From CAZZCP01 sp964653235 (GTDB lineage Bacteria > Bdellovibrionota > Bdellovibrionia > Bdellovibrionales > UBA840), in NCBI GenBank assembly GCA_964653235.1, contig CAZZCP010000060.1, positions 1-17,631 on the forward strand: 17,631 nucleotides of DNA, written 5' to 3'. Of the stretch, positions 8,155 to 14,486 are shown one piece after another. The first letter of the stretch is position 1, and each line of letters starts with the position of its first letter. Below the pieces are notes generated by a model that had not been told where the DNA came from, did no database searches, and saw nothing but the letters and a program-made list of their open reading frames with translations. The position numbers and the translations under genes were made by a program.

Positions 8155-8573
8155 CTGGTTTTAGGTAGAGTTACAAGACCAATATTTGTAATTCCTGCAG
8201 CTCTAATTTCTCCCATTGTCTCGGCAACCAGGCCGTAATCGACACTTTTATCGGCTTGCAAATAAACTTGTTTGTTTTTTCGAGTCTCAAAGATGGCTTT
8301 TAATTTTGACTGCAAATCTTTCATCGCAATCTGCGCATCACCAGCAAAGATTTTGCGATTTTTTTGAATCACCAAAACAAATGGCTCATCGGTGGTTTCA
8401 ACTCCGCTATTGGCAGTTTCTGGAAGATCGACCTCAAGACCTTGCTGCATCAAAGGGGCGGTAACCATAAAGATGATGAGCAGTACAAGCATGACATCTA
8501 CAAAAGGAGTGACATTGATTTCACTCATTGCAGACCTTCTTTTTCTGCCTTCACCTTGTAAGTTCATGCCCAT
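8151..8573 (-). CDS. tolR: TolR (ExbD/TolR family) motor subunit
   Basis: TolR works with TolQ to convert proton flow into movement of TolA. At 140 residues it has the normal family length. The N-terminus is basic (GRKRRS), followed by the family hallmark SEINVTPFVDVMLVLLIIF, whose Asp at residue 26 matches the conserved proton-path aspartate. The single membrane helix spans about 24-43. The rest is the periplasmic ExbD/TolR domain, with the typical VYLQADKSVDYGLV segment near 100-115. It starts 2 bases after tolQ ends. A second ATG two codons later (8567) is also possible; neither has a strong ribosome binding site, so I kept the first. Confidence 0.95.
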   Translation of the reverse strand: MGMNLQGEGRKRRSAMSEINVTPFVDVMLVLLIIFMVTAPLMQQGLEVDLPETANSGVETTDEPFVLVIQKNRKIFAGDAQIAMKDLQSKLKAIFETRKNKQVYLQADKSVDYGLVAETMGEIRAAGITNIGLVTLPKTR

Positions 8574-8575
8574 AA

Positions 8576-9298
8576 TTAAGCCTGTACGAAATTTCTCTTG
8601 ATGAGGTTTACCAAGTCAGAAGAAAAGTTATTAAACTCAAGTTCTTCTTTAGCGAGTTGAGCATTAAAGTGATTGTAGGCCACAACTGCTGGAATCGCTG
8701 CTGCCAAGCCTATTGCTGTTGCTACCAGAGCCTCCGAAATGCCCGGGGCAACCACTGCGAGGCTGGCAGCGCCAGTTTGGCCAATCTTTTGAAAGGCGTT
8801 CATGATTCCCCATACCGTTCCGAAAAGACCTATAAAAGGCCCTGTGCTGCCCGTAGTGGCCAAAAAGCTTAGGTTTTTTTCAAGTTCACTCATCTCATTG
8901 TCGGATGCTTTTCTTAGATTGCGATAAATGTTTTCTAAATCAGAGATATGAATTTTATTGTCTCCAGATTTTTCGACTAATTTTTGCAGCTCTTTATAGC
9001 CTGAGGTAAAAATTTTCGCCACATTCGAGTCAGGAAATCGTTTGGCCGTGCGAGAGATTTCATCGAGTGAATTGGCATCCCAAAAATGATCGAGAAATTT
9101 TTGGTTCTCGGCTCTAAGGTTTTTTAGAGTCTTTCTTTTACTAAAGATAATACTCCAAGAAATCACTGAGAGAGCAATCAAGATGGCAAGAGTCAGTTGT
9201 ACCACAGGGCTTGCTGTTAAAATCGCATGCAAGATTCCGGTTTGAACTGCGGGGTTGGCTTCGGTTTGGGCAAATGCAATTGGAAATAAAGAAAACAT
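8576..9298 (-). CDS. tolQ: TolQ (MotA/TolQ/ExbB family) proton-channel subunit
   Basis: TolQ is the three-helix inner-membrane subunit that with TolR uses the proton gradient to energise TolA. From the start chosen here it has 240 residues. Membrane helices are near 32-52, 144-168 and 187-209. The conserved core reads TGSTGPFIGLFGTVWGI, and later PGISEALVATAIGLAAAIP. The long cytoplasmic loop lies between helices 1 and 2. The frame is open further upstream to 9433, but that extension overlaps the previous gene by about 90 bases and reads as basic, non-membrane sequence. The ATG at 9298 (MFSLFPIAFAQ) leaves a 44-base gap and gives a normal length, so I prefer it, although its ribosome binding site is weak (AAG in TTAAGATT). 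Confidence 0.92.
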   Translation of the reverse strand: MFSLFPIAFAQTEANPAVQTGILHAILTASPVVQLTLAILIALSVISWSIIFSKRKTLKNLRAENQKFLDHFWDANSLDEISRTAKRFPDSNVAKIFTSGYKELQKLVEKSGDNKIHISDLENIYRNLRKASDNEMSELEKNLSFLATTGSTGPFIGLFGTVWGIMNAFQKIGQTGAASLAVVAPGISEALVATAIGLAAAIPAVVAYNHFNAQLAKEELEFNNFSSDLVNLIKRNFVQA

Positions 9299-9342
9299 AA
9301 TCTTAAGACTAGGTTGCTTTTGCGTCCTGGGCCAGGTTTGAA

Positions 9343-10068
9343 CTACTGCAGCAGGACCTCTTTGGGAAGAGCCTTTACTTGGTCGATCGACAAAGCATCG
9401 GCTTGTTCGAAGGGCATTTTTTGTTTTTGCCACCCCGATTGATTGAGATCGATGTAGAAGAGCTTATTGCGGCGATGTATTTCATTGGCCATGCTGTTTT
9501 CAAACCAGAAGCTACCTTCAAACTGATAGGGTATCATATAGATATCGGCATCCATATCGGCTAAGACTTCTAAGAAAAAACGCGAGAGCAAATAAAAGCG
9601 ATGGGCTTCATTGGGGCTAGCAACGTGTATCCAGCGGGGTTTGAGTTCGCGTAGATTGTTGGTAATCATCCCAAAGGTGCTGTAGTGGGCGGTTCTATCT
9701 TGCAATTGATATTTGTCGACCATTTCAATCCACTTTTGATTGATTTTCTCTTCATTGCTTAGCAGACGAACAAAGAAAAGGGCTTGGGGGTATTTTTGAA
9801 AGAGATCTTCTAGGGGGAGGATCTTAGGCTCGAGTCGCAATTTATCTTTAAAGACGATAGAGATATCTAAAATGGCTTTGTCTTGCAGCCGCTCATAATC
9901 TTTCAGAGATTCTTTTGTTTGCAATTTGATCAATATTTTTTGCTCTTTATGCAGGTAGGGGTGAATTCTTGTTTTGTGTGAGGCGGTGAGTCCATAGGCC
10001 CGAAGAGCCAAAATCACAAAGACAGGAAGCAAAAGAGCAACTAGAATCGGAATCCATAGGTTTTTCAT
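9343..10068 (-). CDS. Membrane-anchored protein resembling a catalytically dead GDPD domain
   Basis: The 241-residue protein has a short N-terminus, a hydrophobic helix at about 4-24 and an extracytoplasmic domain. The pattern of the domain resembles glycerophosphodiester phosphodiesterases: ILDISIVFKD, then LPLEDLFQKYPQALFFVRL, then a helix with VDKYQLQDR, then NNLRELKPRW. Those enzymes need His-Arg early, a Glu-x-Asp metal site and a Glu-x-Lys. Here the corresponding places read I-L-D and V-R-L, and no HRG-type motif is seen. If the assignment is right, the protein is probably not an active enzyme. The resemblance is by eye and could be wrong. It is the first gene of the minus-strand run leading into tolQRAB, 44 bases ahead of tolQ, so it may be a lineage-specific Tol partner. 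Its ATG abuts the divergent gene's ATG and has no visible ribosome binding site. Confidence 0.7.
   Translation of the reverse strand: MKNLWIPILVALLLPVFVILALRAYGLTASHKTRIHPYLHKEQKILIKLQTKESLKDYERLQDKAILDISIVFKDKLRLEPKILPLEDLFQKYPQALFFVRLLSNEEKINQKWIEMVDKYQLQDRTAHYSTFGMITNNLRELKPRWIHVASPNEAHRFYLLSRFFLEVLADMDADIYMIPYQFEGSFWFENSMANEIHRRNKLFYIDLNQSGWQKQKMPFEQADALSIDQVKALPKEVLLQ
10019..10047 (+). promoter_or_regulatory. Candidate promoter for the TANGO2-like gene, inside the divergent gene
   Basis: AAGACA (10019-10024), a 17-base spacer and TAGAAT (10042-10047) match four and five of six sigma-70 consensus bases. The predicted start near 10054 leaves a leader of about 15 bases containing AGG at 10058-10060, 8 bases before the ATG at 10069. 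The promoter must lie inside the divergent coding sequence because no intergenic space exists. It is a pattern match only. Confidence 0.35.
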
Positions 10069-10761
10069 ATGTGTGTGAGTTTTATCGCTTTAAATCATTT
10101 TGAGCAATTCCCTTTGGTGGTTTTACACAACCGCGATGAGTACTTTGCCAGAGACTTTGAGATGAGCCAAAAAATTGGCTCTTGGCAGTATGGGCTCGAT
10201 CATGAGCAGGGAGGTTCTTGGTATTGTTTTTCAAAAGAGCAAAGATTCTGCCTGGTTCTGAACTATCGTGACCCCAAAAGAAATGATCCGAAGGCATTGA
10301 GCCGCGGGCTGCTGCCCTATCTTTTTGCTTTTTATGGCGAAAATTTTTTTGATTTTTTAGTGAGCGTGCAAGATCGCTTTAAAGCTTTCAACTTGATTTT
10401 CGGCTCTGCCAGCGAGCTCTTTTACTATTCGAATATTGAAAAGAAATTGCATGGCTTTGCGGGAGTTCGCGGGCTCTCAAATGGCCTATGGGAGGAGCCC
10501 TGGGAGAAAACCCAGAGAGGAGAAAAAGAGATTTTGTCTTGGCCCCAGAATCTCGGATTTGAGGAGCTCTCAGAGCTAGCATCAGGCTTGCTACAATCTC
10601 GTAAAAAATCTATACACTTGCCCGAAACAGGAGTTGCCAAAGAAATAGAAAAAGAGCTCTCCTCTCTTTTTGTTGAGATCGATGGCTATGGCACAGTTTC
10701 GAGCCAAATCTTTGCCTTTAGAAAGCCTGAGATCAAATATGGAGAGCTTTATGTCAGATAG
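10069..10761 (+). CDS. TANGO2/NRDE-family protein
   Basis: The protein starts MCVSFIALNHF and carries the family's hallmark NRDE at residues 21-24. It continues with GGSWYCFSK (about 47-55) and LVLNYRDPKR, which match the N-terminal pattern of the TANGO2 (transport and Golgi organisation 2) / NRDE family. Cys2 directly after the initiator Met is conserved in the family and resembles an N-terminal nucleophile, which supports this start. At 230 residues it is near the usual bacterial size (about 230-260). The family is linked to haem or lipid handling in eukaryotes, but the bacterial role is unsettled. Its end overlaps the start of the CIA30-like gene, and the ribosome binding site of that gene lies inside it, so the two are likely translated together. 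Confidence 0.85.
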   Translation: MCVSFIALNHFEQFPLVVLHNRDEYFARDFEMSQKIGSWQYGLDHEQGGSWYCFSKEQRFCLVLNYRDPKRNDPKALSRGLLPYLFAFYGENFFDFLVSVQDRFKAFNLIFGSASELFYYSNIEKKLHGFAGVRGLSNGLWEEPWEKTQRGEKEILSWPQNLGFEELSELASGLLQSRKKSIHLPETGVAKEIEKELSSLFVEIDGYGTVSSQIFAFRKPEIKYGELYVR

Positions 10762-11275
10762 CTTGATACGGCGACATTTGGATTCAGACATTCGCCCCAA
10801 TGCACCTGTGGTGACTGCCTCGAGTTCTGTGGTGGGCGAAACGGAAGATGAGATTTATTGCTCTGGGGTTTTGGGGGCAATTCACAGTGAGAGCCCAGGG
10901 CGATTTGTTGGTTTTACTGGAGTCGAAATTTTTGTAGCTGCTTTTGCGCCTTTGGAATCTAAGCAGATCGAATTTCAATTTTTGAGTTTTGAAAGTGACC
11001 TGCGAGAGCCTTTATTGACTGTACAGTTGGTAGATCTTGCCAATGATTCTTATTCAGTGGTTCTTGCACCCAGTTTACAGCCCTTTTGCTTGCCGCTCTC
11101 TGATTTTTGTCGGAGCTATCGGGGCCGCATCTTGCCGGAGAGCTATGCGGGGACAGAGCTCAAATCGGTTCGCTTTTTTTTAAAGCGCTCAGACAATGCC
11201 CCGAAAACCAACGAGAAAATAAATTTTTCTTTTTATATACATAAAGCTTCGCTCAAGCTCGCTTGGAAGACCTGA
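10751..11275 (+). CDS. CIA30-like (NADH dehydrogenase assembly factor type) protein
   Basis: I chose the ATG at 10751 (MSDSLIRRHL) because GGAGAG at 10741-10746 stands just before it; upstream ATGs in the same frame lie deep in the previous gene. The 174-residue protein has no signal peptide. It has a beta-rich pattern resembling the CIA30 family, which has a galactose-binding-like fold and is known for complex I assembly factors in eukaryotes. The features are FVGFTGVEIFV (about 56-66), an LPLSDFCRSYRGR segment (about 116-128) and ELKSVRFFLKR followed by INFSFYIHKASL near the end. The family call rests on this pattern and is moderate; bacterial members are widespread without a settled role. 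The gene overlaps the TANGO2-like gene by 11 bases and is convergent with the HNH gene. Confidence 0.65.
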   Translation: MSDSLIRRHLDSDIRPNAPVVTASSSVVGETEDEIYCSGVLGAIHSESPGRFVGFTGVEIFVAAFAPLESKQIEFQFLSFESDLREPLLTVQLVDLANDSYSVVLAPSLQPFCLPLSDFCRSYRGRILPESYAGTELKSVRFFLKRSDNAPKTNEKINFSFYIHKASLKLAWKT

Positions 11276-11306
11276 TGGGATTATAAAACTCATGTCTCTT
11301 TTTTTT
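11268..11306 (+). terminator. Possible rho-independent terminator between convergent genes
   Basis: AGACCTGA (11268-11275) can pair with TCATGTCT (11290-11297) with one mismatch and a 14-base loop, and is followed by C and eight T residues (11299-11306). The left arm overlaps the last codons of the CIA30-like gene. The long loop and mismatch make it weak, but it is the only candidate between the two convergent genes. Confidence 0.35.
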
Positions 11307-11312
11307 GTCATA

Positions 11313-12089
11313 CTAGCCCTTACTTTGATTGTGGGCTGAACACAAAACCTGCAAATTGCTGAAAGTGCTTTGGCCGCCTTTTCGTATTGGCTTTTTGTGA
11401 TCTATTTGCAAAAAGTGAGTTTGCTCGCATCCCGGATGTTGGCATTGATAATTGGCCTTTTGGAGGAGTTCGTTTCTTAGGGTTTTAGGTATGTAGCGAG
11501 GATTTTTGCTTTTTGATTCTGTTTTAGTGGTTTTTTTATATTGCTTGAGCTCTTTCGTGATTAAAGTGAGAAAGAGTTTCTCGTAGCTGGGGCAGCTGTG
11601 CGATTTTAGGGCTTTCAAGCGTTCTAGTTTTTTATACTCTTCGTGGCTCATTTCAATGGTGATTCTAACCTTGTCTTTGTAATGTCGTTTTTCGGTGATT
11701 AAAGTTGGCGCCTCGCTTTGTTTTTCGACTTCTTGAATGGCCTCACGTGTAGATTTGCCCTCTAGGCTTTTGAGAATCTCTCGTTTTTCTTGAATTGGCT
11801 TTGCTTTGATATGCGTGTTCACCCTAGCTAGAGTTGTGTAATGCAATTTGCCCGCATCGACTTTTTGTTTGAGTTCGGGCATCTCTTTCATTAAGCGCAT
11901 ACAAGAGATGCGAAGATGGGCGGTCGGCTCAGAATAACCGAGGCCCTTGGTGAGATAGACAAAGAGAGAGCTGTAGCCGAGTTTTTGGTATTCTTTTGTC
12001 GCCTCTACTTTCTCTAAGACTTCAATGATTTTAGAAGTGATGCGTTTTTCGACTTGGATGAGTTTTTTAAGATATTCGTGTTGTTTCAT
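11313..12089 (-). CDS. HNH endonuclease domain protein
   Basis: The 258-residue protein ends in an HNH nuclease module. C216 and C221 (CQHPGC) with C250 and H253 (CSAHN) form a likely zinc site. D230-H231, N245 and H253-N254 fit the HNH metal-dependent DNA-cutting core. The first 150 residues are helical and basic, with GYSSLFVYLTKGLGYSEPTAHLRI (in part) at about 37-62, a pattern common to a family of HNH proteins found in many copies in Bdellovibrio-like genomes (from memory, not checked). A Lys/Thr-rich stretch near 185-200 links the two halves. No ribosome binding site is visible before the ATG at 12089, so the start is less certain. It lies alone, convergent with the CIA30-like gene and divergent from the suf operon, next to apparently decayed sequence, which fits a selfish or horizontally acquired gene. 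Confidence 0.88.
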   Translation of the reverse strand: MKQHEYLKKLIQVEKRITSKIIEVLEKVEATKEYQKLGYSSLFVYLTKGLGYSEPTAHLRISCMRLMKEMPELKQKVDAGKLHYTTLARVNTHIKAKPIQEKREILKSLEGKSTREAIQEVEKQSEAPTLITEKRHYKDKVRITIEMSHEEYKKLERLKALKSHSCPSYEKLFLTLITKELKQYKKTTKTESKSKNPRYIPKTLRNELLQKANYQCQHPGCEQTHFLQIDHKKPIRKGGQSTFSNLQVLCSAHNQSKG

Positions 12090-12526
12090 TCGAAAAAGAT
12101 ATCATGAGTTTTCAAAGGCGATTTTTTGAAAGTCTTTGATCGCCAAAACGATTACAAGCGAATCCTTCTGAGAGCGTCCGAGTCGCATTGAAAAAAGATT
12201 TAAGTGAAAAACAAAGCCTTCACCCCTTTTCGAGAAGTGGGGAAGCTATCAGACCAATCGAAAAAGCCGTCAAAGAAAATATCATCACTTGATGCGAGGG
12301 GGGGACGAGAATCGGACAAAGAAATTCATAGACTCATTCACTTTGAACTTTCAAGCAAATTCCCGTTTCAAAGTATCTGAGTACGTCTTGCAGAAATATA
12401 ACATTTTTAGTGAATAAGCAGATCCTAACTGCAGAGTTTTAAAAAAATCTGGGTAGGCGAAGAGTATTTAGACAGCTTGCTGAAGGGCTTCTTGTGGCAT
12501 TTAAAAAATCAAGTGATTTTAGTTAC

Positions 12527-12555
12527 TTGCACAAATCTCTGACAATACATATAAA
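12527..12555 (+). promoter_or_regulatory. Promoter of the rrf2-sufBCDS operon
   Basis: TTGCAC (12527-12532), a 17-base spacer, and TATAAA (12550-12555) make a near-consensus sigma-70 promoter with ideal spacing. It predicts a transcription start near 12562 and a leader of about 55 bases ahead of the regulator's ATG at 12617. It is the best promoter match I found in the window, and it directly precedes an inverted repeat. Confidence 0.65.
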
Positions 12556-12556
12556 A

Positions 12557-12587
12557 TAGGTCAAAAAAAAGCCGATTTATTGACCTA
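12557..12587. promoter_or_regulatory. Putative operator: inverted repeat over the suf transcription start
   Basis: TAGGTCAA (12557-12564) and TTGACCTA (12580-12587) form a perfect 8-bp inverted repeat with a 15-base spacer, centre to centre 23 bases, about two helical turns. It begins two bases after the -10 box, so a protein bound here would block transcription. The Rrf2-family regulator encoded next is the obvious candidate. I do not recognise the sequence as a known IscR type 1 or type 2 site. Confidence 0.5.
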
Positions 12588-12616
12588 GCAGCTATTCTCA
12601 CTTAGTTTGCAGCTAT
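12588..12616 (+). repeat. Direct repeat GCAGCTAT in the suf leader
   Basis: GCAGCTAT occurs at 12588-12595 and again at 12609-12616, 21 bases apart, which is two helical turns. The second copy ends right at the regulator's ATG, where a ribosome binding site would be expected and is missing. The repeats could be protein-binding half-sites or chance. Confidence 0.3.
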
Positions 12617-13045
12617 ATGCTCAAACTAAACAAAAAAGTAGAATACGGCTTAATGTCGCTCAAATACATGCACGAGAAAGCAGATCTTTGCTCTGCAAGT
12701 GAGGTGAGCTCGCACTATCATATTCCTTTTGATGCGACTGCCAGAGTCTTGCAGAAATTTGCCGCCAAAAAATGGATCGAGTCGGTGCAAGGGGTGCAAG
12801 GCGGTTATCGTTTGCTCTCTTCATTGAGCGATATTTCTTTGGTCGATTTGGTCGAAAGCATTGAGGGGCAGCAGGCCCTGGTAAAGTGTTTGCTCGAAGG
12901 GCATGAATGCCCCCTGGAGAGCGCTTGTGAAATTCAAGGCCCTCTGCAGGTTCTCGATGCCAAAGTAAAAAGCTTTTTATCTGATTTAACTGTTTATGAT
13001 CTTGTCCATCCGGTAGCGAAGGAGGTTTTGCGTGAATCCGTCTAA
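12617..13045 (+). CDS. Rrf2-family regulator with IscR-like cysteines
   Basis: This is a transcription factor expected to sense iron-sulfur cluster supply. The 142 residues open with MLKLNKKVEYGLMSLKYM, typical of the Rrf2 N-terminus. A winged helix-turn-helix follows (about 20-67, with the wing at GVQGGYRL), and then a dimerisation helix. C91, C98 and C104 (C-x6-C-x5-C) match the cluster-binding cysteines of IscR in number and place, so it can probably hold a [2Fe-2S] cluster. The start is taken from the conserved N-terminus because no ribosome binding site precedes it. It is the first gene of the suf operon and overlaps sufB by 14 bases, so it probably controls its own transcript through the upstream inverted repeat. 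It is not the DeoR-type SufR of cyanobacteria. Confidence 0.93.
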   Translation: MLKLNKKVEYGLMSLKYMHEKADLCSASEVSSHYHIPFDATARVLQKFAAKKWIESVQGVQGGYRLLSSLSDISLVDLVESIEGQQALVKCLLEGHECPLESACEIQGPLQVLDAKVKSFLSDLTVYDLVHPVAKEVLRESV

Positions 13046-14477
13046 GACTGCAGAAGAAGTGGTTAATGAATCCTACAAATATGGATTTTATACCGACATT
13101 GAGCAAGAGCGAATCGAAAAAGGTCTCAATGAAGATGTGATTCGAAAAATCTCTGCCTTTAAAAAGGAGCCCGAATGGATGCTAGAGTTTCGCTTAAAAG
13201 CCTACCGAACTTGGCTTGAAATGAAAGAGCCCAAGTGGGCCGACATCGAATATCCCGAGATCAATTATCAAGATATTTCTTACTTTTCAGCGCCAAAATC
13301 GAGCATTGATCAAAAACAATCTCTCGATGAAGTTGACCCCGAACTCTTAGCTACCTTTGAAAAACTAGGTATTCCTTTGAGTGAACAAAAGAGACTGACC
13401 GGTGTTGCCGTGGATGCGGTTTTTGATTCTGTCAGTATTGGTACCACGCATACCGAAGAGCTCGAAAAGGTCGGAGTGATTTTTTGCTCTATCTCAGAGG
13501 CCTTAGAAAAGTATCCCGATTTGGTTAAAAAATATTTGGGCTCGGTCGTTCCAGTTCGTGACAACTACTTTGCAGCTTTGAACTCAGCGGTCTTTAGTGA
13601 CGGAAGTTTTTGTTACATCCCGAAGGGAGTAAAATGTCCTTTAGATCTATCAACCTACTTTCGCATCAATGCGATGGAGACCGGGCAGTTTGAAAGAACT
13701 TTGATTATTGCCGAAGAGGGGAGCTTTGTGAACTACCTAGAAGGCTGTACGGCTCCGCAAAGAGATGAGAATCAGCTGCATGCCGCGGTGGTTGAAATCT
13801 ATGCCCATGAAAAAGCCACTGTAAACTACTCGACAGTGCAAAACTGGTATGCTGGCGATGAAGAAGGCAAAGGCGGTATTTATAATTTTGTCACCAAGAG
13901 AGGAAAGTGCGCTGGTGACTATTCAAAAATTTCTTGGACGCAAGTTGAGTCAGGCTCTGCCATTACCTGGAAATATCCGAGTTGTATTTTACAAGGTGAT
14001 CACTCCGAGGGTGCTTTTTATTCTGTGGCTCTAACCAAAGACTTTATGCAAGCTGATACTGGCACCAAGATGATTCACATCGGTAAAAACACCAAGAGCA
14101 CTATTATTTCGAAAGGCATTTCTGCGGGCTATTCTAAAAATGCCTATCGCGGTCAGGTAAAGATTATGCCTTCTGCCGAAGGGGCCCGAAACTATTCGCA
14201 GTGTGATTCGATGTTGATTGGCAAAGAGTGCAGCGCCAATACCTATCCTTATATTGAAGTTAAAAATAAAACCGGGGTCGTCGAGCATGAGGCATCGACC
14301 TCTAAAATTAGCGAAGAGCAGCTTTACTACTTGCAATCTCGAGGCATTGACTCAGAAAAAGCCATATCATTGATTGTTAATGGCTTTTGCAAAGATGTGT
14401 TTAAAAAGCTTCCCCTCGAATTTTCGGTCGAGGCCGTAAACTTAATTGAAATGAAATTAGAAAATACCGTTGGTTAG
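13032..14477 (+). CDS. sufB: SufB, Fe-S cluster assembly scaffold subunit
   Basis: SufB is the scaffold on which SufBCD assembles clusters, accepting sulfur from the SufS pathway. The 481-residue protein is full length. It shows GVKCPLDLSTYFRINA near 197-212, EGCTAPQRDENQ with C239 (equivalent in place to E. coli C254), and KECSANTYPYIEVKN with C400 (E. coli C405, cluster and sulfur site). GVVEHEASTSKI follows, whose Glu and His residues are conserved. The middle is a right-handed beta-helix region. It starts with GTG at 13032, with GGAGG at 13021-13025 and a 6-base spacer, inside the end of the regulator gene, giving a 14-base overlap. sufC follows after 9 bases. No oddities are seen. Confidence 0.96.
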   Translation: MNPSKTAEEVVNESYKYGFYTDIEQERIEKGLNEDVIRKISAFKKEPEWMLEFRLKAYRTWLEMKEPKWADIEYPEINYQDISYFSAPKSSIDQKQSLDEVDPELLATFEKLGIPLSEQKRLTGVAVDAVFDSVSIGTTHTEELEKVGVIFCSISEALEKYPDLVKKYLGSVVPVRDNYFAALNSAVFSDGSFCYIPKGVKCPLDLSTYFRINAMETGQFERTLIIAEEGSFVNYLEGCTAPQRDENQLHAAVVEIYAHEKATVNYSTVQNWYAGDEEGKGGIYNFVTKRGKCAGDYSKISWTQVESGSAITWKYPSCILQGDHSEGAFYSVALTKDFMQADTGTKMIHIGKNTKSTIISKGISAGYSKNAYRGQVKIMPSAEGARNYSQCDSMLIGKECSANTYPYIEVKNKTGVVEHEASTSKISEEQLYYLQSRGIDSEKAISLIVNGFCKDVFKKLPLEFSVEAVNLIEMKLENTVG

Positions 14478-14486
14478 GAGAAGACA

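Larger units (their letters stand above)
12090..12616. other. 527-base stretch without an intact gene; possible coding remains
   Basis: No convincing gene is intact here. On the plus strand there are successive open segments in shifting frames with protein-like composition. One is 12140-12292 (50 codons, no start, includes SESVRVALKKDLSEKQ), ending in TGATG. An ATG-started 41-codon segment runs 12292-12417 (includes KFIDSFTLNFQANSRFKVSE). Another open segment runs 12443-12559 (includes RRVFRQLAEGLLVAFKK). Together they could be a frame-broken old gene, but chance is not excluded. There is also a weak inverted repeat GGCGAT (12117-12122) with ATCGCC (12140-12145). The right-hand 90 bases hold the suf promoter and operator described separately. 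Confidence 0.35.

Noticed and set aside
9326..9336. Palindrome CCTGG-G-CCAGG between the GDPD-like gene and tolQ
   Set aside because: A one-base centre cannot form a hairpin, no T-run follows on the minus strand, and a short GC palindrome alone is weak evidence for a site.
9299..9433. N-terminal extension of TolQ by 45 residues
   Set aside because: It would overlap the preceding gene by about 90 bases, has no family similarity, and adds a basic segment not seen in TolQ.
12660..13106. 148-codon minus-strand frame antisense to the Rrf2 regulator
   Set aside because: The plus-strand product is a clear Rrf2 protein with conserved domain and cysteines; the antisense frame has no recognisable features.
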